A DNA stretch of 64,000 bases, taken from an uncultured Alistipes sp. Its GTDB lineage: Bacteria; Bacteroidota; Bacteroidia; Bacteroidales; Rikenellaceae. Where the stretch lies: positions 222,287-286,286 of the forward strand of contig CALUNE010000002.1 in the NCBI GenBank assembly GCA_944321945.1. The letters run 5' to 3'. This document shows, one piece after another, positions 50,260-59,487 of this stretch (within the stretch, counting starts at the first letter, position 1; each line of letters opens with the position of its first letter). The position numbers and the translations under genes are program-made. The notes under the pieces were generated by a model. It searched no databases. It had not been told where the DNA came from and was given only the letters and a program-made list of their open reading frames with translations.

Positions 50260-53200
50260 CGTTTCGACCATTTTTCTTTCACTTTGTAGACCCAGACGAA
50301 GAACAACGGCACGAAGACGATGCCGACGGTAATGGCCACGAGCATGCCGAAGAAGACGCCCGTGCCGATGCCCTGGCGGCTGGCCGATCCGGGACCGCTG
50401 GCGAAGACCAGCGGCAGCATGCCCAGGATGAAGGCCAGCGAGGTCATGACGATGGGTCGGAAACGCAGGTGAGCGGCCTTGATGACGGCCGAGAGCGTAT
50501 CGCGGCCTTTTTCGACCTCATCCTTGGCGAACTCGACGATCAGAATGGCGTTCTTGGCCACCAGACCCACCAGCATTACCAGACCGATCTGGAAGTAGAT
50601 GTTGTTCTCCAGACCGCAGGCCCAGTTGCCGAGATAGGCGCCGATGCCGGCGATAGGCAACGAGAGGATCACCGCCACGGGGATCAGCCAGCTTTCGTAC
50701 TGAGCCGCCAGGAAGAGGAAGACGAACAGGAAGGCCAGTCCCAGCACATAGCCGGTCTGACCGCTGACGTGCTTCTCCTGATACGACAGTCCGCTCCATT
50801 CGATGCCGATTGTTTGGGGCAGATGGCGGCGTGCGATCTGTTCGAGGATGGCCATGGCCTGTCCCGAACTGTAACCCTGGGCCGATTCACCCGAGATGGT
50901 GGCGGAGTTGAACATGTTGAACCGTCGGATCGTACCCGGACCCGTGGTATAGGAGGTCGTGCCGAGGGCCGTGATGGGGATCATGGCCTTGTCGGCGCCG
51001 CGCACGAAGAACAGACCGAGGTTTTCGCGCTGGGCGCGATACGGAGCTTCGGCCTGGATGTAGACGCGGTAGATGCGGTTGAACATGTTGAAGTCGTTGA
51101 CGTAGACCGAACCGGTGAAGGTTTTCACCGTAGAGAAGATGTCGGCCATCGGGACGCCCAGCATCTGGGCCTTGTCGCGGTCGACGTCGAAATAGAGCTG
51201 CGGGATGTCGTTCTGCATCGACGACGAGAGTCCGGTCAGCTCCTTGCGCTGTGAGGCGTAGTGCAGCAGCGTGTCGACGGCTCGCTGGAGGTCGCTGTAC
51301 GAGGCGTCGCCGCGGGCCTCGAGCACCATCTCGAAACCTCCCGATGCTCCCAGACCCGGAATGACGGGGGGTGTCGACAGGTAGGCCTTGCTTTCGGGAT
51401 AGCGGTTCAGCTCCGCGCGTACGGCGGCCATCACTTCGCGGATGTCCGAGCTTTTGCGTTCTTCCCAGGGTTTGAGGATCACGGTCAGCTGGCTGCGCGA
51501 CTGGTTTGTACCCACGCGCGGGCTTGATCCCGTGACGTTGAGGACATATTCGATGTCGGGCAGCGACATCAGATAGGCCATGGCCCGGTCGGTGACCTTG
51601 CGCGTACGTTCGAGCGTGGCGCCTTCGGGGAGTTCCAGTTCGACGGTGAAGTATCCCTGATCCTCCTGGGGCATGAAGCTCTGGGGAACGACCTTGTTCA
51701 GCAGCCACAGCGCCACGAGCGTCAGTCCGAAGAGAGCCAGCATGCGTTTCGAGTGGCGGACGCCGCCGCGGATCATCTTTTCGTAGAATTTGTTGCCGCG
51801 GGCCAGCCAGAAGTTGATGCGGCGGAAGATGCGGTTTTTCTTCTTGCCCGAATCGGGACGCAGGATCAGGGCGCAGAGGGCCGGCGAGAGGGTCAGGGCC
51901 ACGAACGTCGAGATCAGCACCGACACCGCGATCGTGATGGTGAACTGCCGGTAGAGCTGTCCGGTGATTCCCGAGAGGAAGCTCACCGGCACGAATACGG
52001 CGCACAACACGAGCGACGTGGCGATGATGGCGCTGCCCAGACCGCTCATGGCCTTTTTGGTGGCTTCGTAGGGCGAGAGACCCTCTTCGTCCATCGTGCG
52101 TTCGACGGCTTCGACCACGACGATGGCGTCGTCGACGACGATACCGATTGCCAGAATCAGACCCAGCAGCGTCATCATGTTGAGCGAGAATCCGAAGGCG
52201 AGCATCACACCGAAGGTACCGATCAGCGAGATCGGCACGGCGATCGTCGGGATCAGCGTGGCGCGCCAGTTCTGCAGCGAGAGGAATACCACGAGAATCA
52301 CCAGCAGCAAGGCTTCGATGAGCGTGTGATAGACCTCGGTGATCGACTGCGAGATGTAGGAGGTCATGTCGAACGGGATCTCGTAGGAGATACCCTCGGG
52401 AAAGCTGCGGCTGATCTCCTCCATGGCCGCCTTGACCAGGCGGGCTACCTCCATGGCGTTGGCACCGGGCAGCATGTTGATGTTCATCACGGCGGCGTTT
52501 CCTCCGTTGATACCGCTTTCGGTGTTGTACGAGGCGGCTTCGAGCGAGACGCGGGCTACGTCGCGCAGGCGGATGAGCGATCCGTCGGGGTTGGCGCGGA
52601 TGACGATCTCCTCGAACTCGCCTACGGACGAGAGGCGTCCCTGGGCGATGATCGGCGTGGTGACGTCAAGATCGGTGATGGGCTGCTGGCCCAACACGCC
52701 GGCCGCCGATTCCCGGTTCTGGTCCTTGAGGGCCTTCTGCAGGTCCTGGACCGTCAGTCCGAGGTTGGCCAGCCGGTCGGGCTGCACCCAGATCTGCATG
52801 GCGTAGTAGCGGCTTCCGACATTCGAGACGCTTCCGACGCCCGGGACACGGCGCAACATGTCGACCACGTTCAGCGTGGCGTAGTTCGAAAGGTAGATTT
52901 CGTCGAACTTCGGGTCGTTCGACAGCAGCGTGATGGTCATCAGGCGGCTCGAGGCCTGTTTTTCGACCGAGATACCGTTTTGTACGACCTCGGCCGGCAG
53001 ACGGGCTTCGGCCTGCTTGACGCGGTTCTGGATCTCGACGGCGGCCAGGTCGGCATCGGTGTCGATGTCGAAGGTGACCGTGGCGGTGAAGCTGCCCGAG
53101 TTGGAGTTCGTCGACTCCATGTAGAGCATGCCGGGCGTACCGTTCAGTTCCTGTTCGATGGGGGTTGCGACGGCCTGCGTCACGGTTTGGGCGCTGGCGC

Positions 53201-53354
53201 CGGGGTACGAGGCCGAGATCTTGACCACCGGCGGCACGATGCGCGGATACTGATCGACGGGCAGCAGGACCAGACCCAGCAGACCCACGATGACGATGAC
53301 GATCGAGATGACGGTCGAGAATATCGGCCGGTCAATGAAGAAATCCGATTTCAT
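50256..53354 (-). CDS. RND efflux pump, AcrB/MexB type (system 2)
   Basis: 1032 residues. N-terminus MKSDFFIDRPIFSTVISIVIVIVGLLGLVLLPVDQYPRIVPPVV. Proton-relay aspartates in LAIGIVVDDAIVVVEAV and the TM10 lysine in LVGLVAKNAILIVEFAKDE. Complete HAE1 pump, distinct from system 1 in sequence. The ATG at 53354 gives the canonical N-terminus; the upstream open frame lies within the adaptor gene. It starts 7 bases after the adaptor gene ends. Confidence 0.95.
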   Translation of the reverse strand: MKSDFFIDRPIFSTVISIVIVIVGLLGLVLLPVDQYPRIVPPVVKISASYPGASAQTVTQAVATPIEQELNGTPGMLYMESTNSNSGSFTATVTFDIDTDADLAAVEIQNRVKQAEARLPAEVVQNGISVEKQASSRLMTITLLSNDPKFDEIYLSNYATLNVVDMLRRVPGVGSVSNVGSRYYAMQIWVQPDRLANLGLTVQDLQKALKDQNRESAAGVLGQQPITDLDVTTPIIAQGRLSSVGEFEEIVIRANPDGSLIRLRDVARVSLEAASYNTESGINGGNAAVMNINMLPGANAMEVARLVKAAMEEISRSFPEGISYEIPFDMTSYISQSITEVYHTLIEALLLVILVVFLSLQNWRATLIPTIAVPISLIGTFGVMLAFGFSLNMMTLLGLILAIGIVVDDAIVVVEAVERTMDEEGLSPYEATKKAMSGLGSAIIATSLVLCAVFVPVSFLSGITGQLYRQFTITIAVSVLISTFVALTLSPALCALILRPDSGKKKNRIFRRINFWLARGNKFYEKMIRGGVRHSKRMLALFGLTLVALWLLNKVVPQSFMPQEDQGYFTVELELPEGATLERTRKVTDRAMAYLMSLPDIEYVLNVTGSSPRVGTNQSRSQLTVILKPWEERKSSDIREVMAAVRAELNRYPESKAYLSTPPVIPGLGASGGFEMVLEARGDASYSDLQRAVDTLLHYASQRKELTGLSSSMQNDIPQLYFDVDRDKAQMLGVPMADIFSTVKTFTGSVYVNDFNMFNRIYRVYIQAEAPYRAQRENLGLFFVRGADKAMIPITALGTTSYTTGPGTIRRFNMFNSATISGESAQGYSSGQAMAILEQIARRHLPQTIGIEWSGLSYQEKHVSGQTGYVLGLAFLFVFLFLAAQYESWLIPVAVILSLPIAGIGAYLGNWACGLENNIYFQIGLVMLVGLVAKNAILIVEFAKDEVEKGRDTLSAVIKAAHLRFRPIVMTSLAFILGMLPLVFASGPGSASRQGIGTGVFFGMLVAITVGIVFVPLFFVWVYKVKEKWSKR

Positions 53355-53361
53355 GGGCGGG

Positions 53362-54636
53362 TCAGTTTTCGGGTTCGGCCGATTCCTCGGTTTGAGCGGC
53401 GGGGACAGGCTCCGATGCGGCAACGGGTTCGACCTTGTCGCCGTGGGTGAGTTTGTGGTAGCCTTCGGTGACGATCTTCTCGCCCGGTACGACACCGCGT
53501 TCGACGATCACCCGGTTGCCGAGTTCGGGGCCGAGTTCGACCATGCGGCGTTCGGCGACGCTGTCCGGGCGTACGATGAAGATGTAGGCGCCGCCCTTTT
53601 CGATGACCACCGACTTGGTGGGGATCACCATGGCGTTTTCGCGCACGTCGAGCAGCAGCCGCACCTTGGTGAACTGTCCCGGGAGGAGAATCCGGTCCGG
53701 GTTGGCCATTTCGGCGCGCACGGAGAAGGTTCCGGTTTCGGGATCGACCTGCGGGTCGGCGAAATCGACCAGTCCGGGGAGCGGATAGGGCGTGTTGTCG
53801 GGCAGCGTGATGGTGATGTAGGGGTTCCACTTGCGGGTGGTATCCTTCTGACCGATATTGACGTTGCGGGCCTTGCTCTTCAGGTAGTCGAGGCCCGTCA
53901 TGCTGAAGTCGACGCGCACGGTGTCGCTTTTGACGACGGTGGCCAGCAGTGATTTGCCGTTCGGTCCGACGAGCGTGCCGATGTCGACGCTGCGTTCGGA
54001 GATGTAGCCCGAGATGGGCGAACTGACGGTCGTGTAGCTCAGGGCGGTTTCGGCCTGCGTAAGGTCGGCCTCGCTCATGGCCACGGCGGCCGTTGCGCTT
54101 TCGTACGAGGCCACGGCATTGTCCAGGTCCAGCTGGCTGGCGGCATTCTGCTCATAGAGGGGCTGGATGCGCTGCAGGTCGCGTTCGGCCTTCTGGGCGA
54201 TTGCCTTGTCCTTGTTGAGTTGGGCGCGGGCCTTGTTGACGCGGGCTTCGTAGACCTTGGGGTCGATGATGAAGAGGGGCTGACCGCGGCGCACGTAGGT
54301 ACCCTCCTCGAAGAGCATCTTTTCGAGGAAGCCTTCGACGCGGGCGCGGATCTCGACGAATTGCTGGGCGCGGATGCGGCCGACATATTCGCCGTAGATT
54401 TCGATATCGTCCGTACGGACGGGTTCCACTTCGACGACGGGAAAGACGGGTTTCGGCGGCTCGGGACGGAAGAACCACCAGAGTCCTCCGGCGATCAGGA
54501 CGGCACAGACGGCCAGAATCCCCCACGTTCGCTTGGAAAAGCGGCGGATTTGTCCGCCGGCCTCTTTGCCGAGTTGGAGCGTGCGGCGCCCGGCGCGGGT
54601 CGCCTGCTGAACGATTTTCTCGCGTGATATGTTCAT
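53362..54636 (-). CDS. RND efflux periplasmic adaptor (system 2), membrane-anchored
   Basis: 424 residues. Unlike the system 1 adaptor it is not a lipoprotein: a basic cytoplasmic segment (1 to about 36, with Arg/Lys/Gln-rich helix) precedes one membrane helix (TWGILAVCAVLIAGGLWWFF). The MFP order follows: IEIYGEYVGRIRAQQFVEIRARVEGFLEKMLFEEGTYVRRGQPLFIIDP, a helical hairpin, YTTVSSPISGYISERSVDIGTLVG, barrel and membrane-proximal domains. The tail is rich in Glu/Pro/Ala. First gene of operon 2. Confidence 0.92.
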   Translation of the reverse strand: MNISREKIVQQATRAGRRTLQLGKEAGGQIRRFSKRTWGILAVCAVLIAGGLWWFFRPEPPKPVFPVVEVEPVRTDDIEIYGEYVGRIRAQQFVEIRARVEGFLEKMLFEEGTYVRRGQPLFIIDPKVYEARVNKARAQLNKDKAIAQKAERDLQRIQPLYEQNAASQLDLDNAVASYESATAAVAMSEADLTQAETALSYTTVSSPISGYISERSVDIGTLVGPNGKSLLATVVKSDTVRVDFSMTGLDYLKSKARNVNIGQKDTTRKWNPYITITLPDNTPYPLPGLVDFADPQVDPETGTFSVRAEMANPDRILLPGQFTKVRLLLDVRENAMVIPTKSVVIEKGGAYIFIVRPDSVAERRMVELGPELGNRVIVERGVVPGEKIVTEGYHKLTHGDKVEPVAASEPVPAAQTEESAEPEN

Positions 54637-54685
54637 GTTCAAAAAAGATCCGGAATGTTTGCCTGGTATTTTCCGGTTTTGGGGA

Positions 54686-54693
54686 CAAAAGTA
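54686..54693 (-). promoter_or_regulatory. -7 box of RND operon 2
   Basis: TACTTTTG on the minus strand, perfect TAnnTTTG, 50 bases before the adaptor ATG. Confidence 0.6.
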
Positions 54694-54879
54694 CGAATTT
54701 TTCTCCAACAAACGGATTTTCCGGCCAAATATGATGTATTTCGGAAGCATTTTCTCTGCTTTTTGCCATTGTGTCGATGATTCGGACTCCGGCTAGTGCG
54801 TTTGATGGATGCGAGGTTGTTCGATTTGTCGGCCTGATTGTTCTCTGTTTCGCTTTCCGGCGGATTGTTTCGCCGGAGG

Positions 54880-54910
54880 TTTGTTTCTTTTCAAATTGTT
54901 GTTACTTTTG
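54880..54910 (+). promoter_or_regulatory. Promoter of the tetR-tolC-ABC exporter operon
   Basis: TTTG (54880-54883), 19-base spacer, TACTTTTG (54903-54910). Complete Bacteroidetes promoter, 43 bases before the tetR ATG. Confidence 0.8.
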
Positions 54911-54941
54911 TGTTAACAATTCTGTTAAATAATTTTGTTAA
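54911..54941 (+). promoter_or_regulatory. Putative TetR operator: TGTTAA repeats at the transcription start
   Basis: TGTTAACA (54911-54918) is itself a palindrome; TTAACA/TGTTAA (54913-54918 and 54923-54928) form an inverted repeat with a 4-base spacer; TGTTAA recurs at 54911, 54923 and 54936, that is every 12-13 bases. The block begins directly after the -7 box, where a repressor would block initiation. Assignment to the TetR encoded next door is inferred. Confidence 0.6.
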
Positions 54942-54953
54942 TATCGCGAGACG

Positions 54954-55592
54954 ATGGCGGAACACACCCATCATACCAATACGGAGCAGGCGATTCTCGA
55001 GGCGGCCGAACGGGAGTTTCTGGCCAAGGGCTTCGAGGGTGCCCGCACGACCTCGATCGCACGGGCGGCCGGGGTGACACATGCCATGCTGCACTACTAT
55101 TTCCGCACGAAGGAGAAGATCTTCGAGCGGATTCTCGACGAGAAGATGCGTCTGATCGGCGAATCGGTGCTGACGGCCTTCGGGCAGCCGGGGCTTCCGC
55201 TTCCGGAGCGTCTGCGGCAGGGCATTGAAAACCATTTCGACCTTCTGGCGGCGCAGGCGGATCTTCCGCGTTTTGTGGTCACCGAGGTCTTTTCGCATCC
55301 CGAACGTTGCGAGGTGATGCGGCGGCGGATTCGACGGATTCTGGACCGCCTGCTGGTCGATCTGCAGCGGGAGCTGGACGAAGCGGCGGCACGCGGCGAG
55401 GCGGATCCGGTGGATGCGCTGACCCTGCTGCTGGACATCATTTCATTGAATGTCTTTTCGATTCTGGCCTATCCGCTGCTGGCTCCGCTGGTAGGAGATC
55501 CGGAGGGGGGCCGCGACCGCTTTTTTGCCATGCGCAAGGCTGAAAACGTGGCGGCAATCCGCAAACGAATCCTTAAAATTCCCGAACGATGA
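54954..55592 (+). CDS. TetR/AcrR family regulator (CecR-like position), ABC exporter operon
   Basis: 212 residues. Helix-turn-helix FEGARTTSIARAAGVTHAMLHYYFRTKEKIFERI (about 24-57). First gene of a seven-gene operon, like ybiH/cecR before ybhGFSR in E. coli. Likely an autorepressor that also controls the exporter; the TGTTAA repeats just upstream are its candidate operator. Overlaps tolC by four bases. Confidence 0.9.
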   Translation: MAEHTHHTNTEQAILEAAEREFLAKGFEGARTTSIARAAGVTHAMLHYYFRTKEKIFERILDEKMRLIGESVLTAFGQPGLPLPERLRQGIENHFDLLAAQADLPRFVVTEVFSHPERCEVMRRRIRRILDRLLVDLQRELDEAAARGEADPVDALTLLLDIISLNVFSILAYPLLAPLVGDPEGGRDRFFAMRKAENVAAIRKRILKIPER

Positions 55593-56902
55593 GACGTCTG
55601 TTGATTTTGTGGGTGTTGTTTGCGGGTCTTCCGCTGCAGGCACAGCCGACGCTGGACGAATGCCGGGAGCTGGCCCGGCGCCACTACCCTGCCATCCGGC
55701 AATATGACCTGATTCGCCGGACCGAGGCCTACAACCTCTCGAACGCCGCGCGGAACCGGCTGCCGCAACTCTCCTTCTCGGCGCAGGCGACCTGGCAGAC
55801 CGATGTGCCGACACTCCCCGATGCTCTGACCGAGATGTTGGACCGGCAAAATGTTTCCATTCCAGGACTTCACAAGGATCAATATAAAGTGATGCTTGAG
55901 GTGAATCAGGTCATCTGGGACGGTGGACGAATCGCTGCCGGAAGAGGGCTTTCCGAAGCCGAATCGGCGGCGGATCAGCGTGCGGCGGATGTCGATCTGT
56001 ATGCGCTGGAGGCGCGCATTGACGATCTTTACTTTGGGATTCTGCTCTTCGACGAGCGGATTGCACGGATGCAGCTGACGATCGACCTGCTGCAAAGCAA
56101 CCTCGACAAGCTTCGGGCCTACGTTCGCAACGGGGTGGCGATGGCGTCGGATGCCGATGCTGTGGAGGCCGAACTGCTGGCGGCCGGACAACAGCTCGGC
56201 GAGTACGAAGCGCGTCGCGACAGCTATCGACGGATGCTTGCACTCTTCGTCGGACGCGATCTGGAGGCGCGGCCGCTGGTGCGACCCGCTGCGGCTGATG
56301 CATTTTCGGACGTTGCGGAACGTTCGACGGCCGCCTGGACGGACGATGTTGCCGGGCGTCCCGAGATGGCCTGGTTCGATGCCCGGACCGATCTGGTTGC
56401 GGCGCGCGAACGGCAGCTGAAGGTAGCGACACGCCCCCGCTTCGGACTCTTTGCACAAGGCTATTACGGCTATCCGGGACTGGACTACTTCCGGAGCATG
56501 ATCTCGCCCGACTGGTCGTGGAATGCGTTGGTCGGGGTGCGCATGTCGTGGAGCTTCGGCGGATACTACACCCGGAAGAATTCGCTCGGCAAGCTGCACG
56601 TCGAGAGGGACCGGATCGAGATGCAGCGCGATCTGTTCCGATTCAACACCCGTCTGCAGGCCGTTGAGGAGAACGGCGAGGTGGTTCGTCTGCGCCGGGC
56701 GCTGGCCGATGACGACCGGATCGTGGCCCTGCGGCGTTCGGTGCGCGAGGCCGCCGAGTCGAAGCTCCGCAACGGGGTGATTGACACCGACGAACTGCTG
56801 CGCCGGATCACCGAGGAGAATCTGGCCGCCATGGCCCGCAGTGCCCGCGAACTCGAACTGTTGAAGACCATCTATGAACTGAAACATACGCTCAACCGAT
56901 GA
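55589..56902 (+). CDS. TolC family outer-membrane protein of the ABC exporter
   Basis: 437 residues. Sec signal peptide MRRLLILWVLFAGLPLQAQ; not a lipoprotein, unlike the two NodT-type factors in the window. TLDECRELARRHYPAIRQYDLI at the start and two helical repeats fit the TolC fold (about 20-220 and 230-437). VMLEVNQVIWDGGRIAAGRG and SWSFGGYYTRKNSLGKLHVERDRIEMQRDLFRFNTRLQ mark the family. E. coli ybhGFSR has no such gene; here the exit duct is encoded with the transporter. Overlaps the next gene by four bases. Confidence 0.9.
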   Translation: MRRLLILWVLFAGLPLQAQPTLDECRELARRHYPAIRQYDLIRRTEAYNLSNAARNRLPQLSFSAQATWQTDVPTLPDALTEMLDRQNVSIPGLHKDQYKVMLEVNQVIWDGGRIAAGRGLSEAESAADQRAADVDLYALEARIDDLYFGILLFDERIARMQLTIDLLQSNLDKLRAYVRNGVAMASDADAVEAELLAAGQQLGEYEARRDSYRRMLALFVGRDLEARPLVRPAAADAFSDVAERSTAAWTDDVAGRPEMAWFDARTDLVAARERQLKVATRPRFGLFAQGYYGYPGLDYFRSMISPDWSWNALVGVRMSWSFGGYYTRKNSLGKLHVERDRIEMQRDLFRFNTRLQAVEENGEVVRLRRALADDDRIVALRRSVREAAESKLRNGVIDTDELLRRITEENLAAMARSARELELLKTIYELKHTLNR

Positions 56903-57834
56903 AAAGAATCGTATTTTGTCTGACCGTGTCTTTGCTGGCCGCGGCGTGCGGAGGCGGAGGGGATTTCGATGCTTCGGGGACCTTCGAGGCAACCGAGGTG
57001 ACAGTATCGGCCGAGGCGGCCGGACGCATTCTGTGGTTTACGGCCGGCGAGGGTGACCGCCTCACGGCCGGCGAGCAGGTCGGAGCCATCGACTCCGTAC
57101 AACTCGAGCTGCAGAAGCGGCAGCTTGAGCGGCGGCTGGCTTCGGTCGCTTCATCGCGGCCCGATATTGCCAAGCAGGCCGCGGCCCTGCGCGAACGGAT
57201 TGCCCGCCAGCGGATCGAGTGCCGGCGGGTGGAGAACCTGCTCGCCGACGGAGCCGCCACACTCAAGCAGCGTGACGATACCCGGGCCCAACTCAAGGTC
57301 CTCGAAGGCGAACTGGAGGCGTTGCTCTCGACGCTCGGGAAGAGTCTCACGTCGATCGACGAGAATGCCTCGGCCATCGATCTGGAGATTGCGCAGCTCG
57401 ACGACCGGCTGTCGAAATGCCGGATTCTGTCGCCCGTGACGGGAACCGTCGTGGCCCGTTATGCCGAGCCCGGAGAGTTGGCGGCCGTGGGACGTCCGCT
57501 GATGAAGGTGGCCGATCTGGACCATCTCTTTCTGCGGGCCTACTTCACGTCGGACCAGCTGGCGCAGTTGCGTCTCGGACAGCAGGTGACGGTGACGGCC
57601 GATTTCGGAGGCGGCAGCCGCTACGACTATCCGGGGCGTGTGGTATGGATCGCCTCGGAGAGCGAATTTACCCCCAAGACCATCCAGACACGTGATTCGC
57701 GGGCCAATCTGGTCTATGCCGTCAAGATTGCCGTCGAGAACGACGGCCGGCTGAAGATCGGTCTTTACGGCGAGGTGCGGCTTGCGCACGACGATCTGCA
57801 AACCGACAACCCGCAAACCGGCGGACGGTCATGA
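56899..57834 (+). CDS. HlyD-family periplasmic adaptor lipoprotein (YbhG-like)
   Basis: 311 residues. Lipoprotein signal MKRIVFCLTVSLLAAAC. GTFEATEVTVSAEAAGRILWFTAGEGDRLTAGEQVGAID (lipoyl half 1), a long helical hairpin (about 75-165, with REREL-type heptads), then CRILSPVTGTVVARYAEPGELAAVGRPLMKVADLDHLFLRAYF and a barrel domain with ESEFTPKTIQTRDSRANLVYAVKI, a landmark of YbhG-type adaptors. Bridges the ABC permeases and TolC. Overlaps both neighbours by four bases. Confidence 0.92.
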   Translation: MKRIVFCLTVSLLAAACGGGGDFDASGTFEATEVTVSAEAAGRILWFTAGEGDRLTAGEQVGAIDSVQLELQKRQLERRLASVASSRPDIAKQAAALRERIARQRIECRRVENLLADGAATLKQRDDTRAQLKVLEGELEALLSTLGKSLTSIDENASAIDLEIAQLDDRLSKCRILSPVTGTVVARYAEPGELAAVGRPLMKVADLDHLFLRAYFTSDQLAQLRLGQQVTVTADFGGGSRYDYPGRVVWIASESEFTPKTIQTRDSRANLVYAVKIAVENDGRLKIGLYGEVRLAHDDLQTDNPQTGGRS

Positions 57835-58748
57835 CTGCCGATCGTGCCATACGGGTCGAAGGGTTGGTCAAACGCTACGGGACGATGACGGCCGTCGACG
57901 GCGTGACGTTCGACGTGCGTCGCGGCGAGTTGTTCGGGCTGATCGGTCCCGACGGTGCCGGGAAGACCACCCTCTTCCGGCTGCTGACGACGCTGCTTGT
58001 GCCCGATGCCGGGCGGGCCGAGGTCGACGGATTCGACATCGTACGCGATGCTCGGGCGATCCGCGCGCGGGTCGGTTACATGCCGGGGCGCTTCTCGCTC
58101 TATCAGGACCTTTCGGTCGAGGAGAATCTTTCCTTTTTTGCCGCGCTGTTCGGCGTCGGGGAGCGCGACAACTACGACCTGATTGCGCCGATCTACCGGC
58201 AGTTGGAACCTTTTCGCACGCGGCGGGCCGGAAAGCTTTCGGGCGGCATGAAGCAGAAGCTGGCGCTTTGCTGCGCGCTGATACACCGTCCGTCGGTGTT
58301 GTTTCTCGACGAGCCCACGACGGGGGTCGATCCCGTTTCGCGCGGCGAGTTCTGGGAGATGCTTGCCCGCCTGCGCGGCGAGGGGATTTCGATCCTCGCG
58401 GCGACGCCCTACATGGACGAGGCGCGGCGCTGCGACCGGGTGGCGCTCTGCGACAGCGGACGATTGCTTGCCGTCGAGACGCCCGAGGGGGTTGTGGCGT
58501 CGTTCGACGGTGAGCTGTATGCCCTGTCGGGTCGTGAGAGGTATGCCCTGCTGGCGGCGGCGCGGGCCGAAGCGGGAGTTGTGGCGTGCTACCCCTTCGG
58601 GGCGGAGCACCATCTGACCGTCGACGAGCGGTTCGATCCGGCGCATTTCCGGCAGCATCTGGCCGAGGCGGGGTTTCACGACGTCGAACTGCGGCGGGCG
58701 GAGCCCGGAATCGAGGATGTTTTCATGAAACGCATGCATCATGAATGA
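57831..58748 (+). CDS. ABC exporter ATP-binding protein 1 (YbhF N-half type, degenerate H- and Q-loop)
   Basis: 305 residues. Walker A GPDGAGKTT (39-47), signature LSGGM (136-140), Walker B VLFLDE (156-161). The Q-loop glutamine is replaced by Gly (GYMPGRFSLY, residue 86) and the H-loop histidine by Pro (AATPYMDEA, residue 193). The last 80 residues are an extra C-terminal domain. Corresponds to the first half of E. coli YbhF; here the two halves are separate genes. It should pair with ATPase 2, giving one degenerate and one intact composite ATP site. Confidence 0.92.
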   Translation: MTADRAIRVEGLVKRYGTMTAVDGVTFDVRRGELFGLIGPDGAGKTTLFRLLTTLLVPDAGRAEVDGFDIVRDARAIRARVGYMPGRFSLYQDLSVEENLSFFAALFGVGERDNYDLIAPIYRQLEPFRTRRAGKLSGGMKQKLALCCALIHRPSVLFLDEPTTGVDPVSRGEFWEMLARLRGEGISILAATPYMDEARRCDRVALCDSGRLLAVETPEGVVASFDGELYALSGRERYALLAAARAEAGVVACYPFGAEHHLTVDERFDPAHFRQHLAEAGFHDVELRRAEPGIEDVFMKRMHHE

Positions 58749-59487
58749 GCACGAAGCAGTCATATCGGTCCGCGAACTGACGAAGCGTTTCGGGACCTTC
58801 ACGGCCGTGGACGGCATCTCGTTTGAGGTCCGGCGCGGCGAGATCTTCGGGTTTCTCGGGGCCAACGGCGCCGGGAAGACCACCGCCATGCGGATGCTTT
58901 GCGGGCTGAGCTACCCCACGTCGGGTTCGGGACGCGTCGCGGGGTACGACATCGTCACCCAGAGCGAGTGCATCAAGCGCCGGATCGGCTACATGAGCCA
59001 GCGCTTTTCGCTCTACGACGACCTCACGGTGCTGGAGAACATCCGTCTGTTCGGCGGTATCTACGGTCTTGCGCCAGGGGCGATTCTGCGCCGGGCGGTC
59101 GAGCTGCTCGGACGGCTCGGCTTCCGTCGTGAGGCCCGTACGCGTGTCGGGGCGCTGCCGTTGGGCTGGAAGCAGAAACTGGCCTTTGCCGTGGCGACGC
59201 TGCACCGCCCCGAGGTGGTCTTTCTCGACGAACCCACCGGAGGGGTCGATCCCGTCACGCGGCGGCAGTTCTGGGAGCTGATCTACGAGGCTGCGGCCGG
59301 CGGCACGACGATCTTCGTCACGACCCACTACATGGACGAGGCCGAGTACTGCTCGCGGGTGTCGATCATGGTCGACGGCCGCATCCGCGCACTCGGGACT
59401 CCGGCCGAACTGAAACGTCGATTTGCCGTCGGGACGGTGGACGAACTCTTCCGTCTGCTGGCCCGCGGCGCAACCCGTTCGGAGTGA
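58741..59487 (+). CDS. ABC exporter ATP-binding protein 2 (YbhF C-half type, altered signature)
   Basis: 248 residues. Walker A GANGAGKTT (40-48), Q-loop Gln87 (GYMSQRFSLY), Walker B VVFLDE (159-164), H-loop His196 (VTTHYMDEA). The LSGGQ signature is replaced by LPLGW (139-143), as in the second half of YbhF. Complementary to ATPase 1: its own ATP site is intact but its signature, which completes the partner site, is not. Overlaps ATPase 1 by 8 bases. Confidence 0.92.
   Translation: MNEHEAVISVRELTKRFGTFTAVDGISFEVRRGEIFGFLGANGAGKTTAMRMLCGLSYPTSGSGRVAGYDIVTQSECIKRRIGYMSQRFSLYDDLTVLENIRLFGGIYGLAPGAILRRAVELLGRLGFRREARTRVGALPLGWKQKLAFAVATLHRPEVVFLDEPTGGVDPVTRRQFWELIYEAAAGGTTIFVTTHYMDEAEYCSRVSIMVDGRIRALGTPAELKRRFAVGTVDELFRLLARGATRSE

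Larger units (their letters stand above)
54637..54953. other. 317-base divergent regulatory region
   Basis: No gene is seen. It holds the -7 box of RND operon 2 (minus), the promoter of the tetR-tolC-ABC operon (plus) and the TGTTAA repeats next to it. The right third is AT-rich, unlike the surrounding DNA. Confidence 0.7.
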
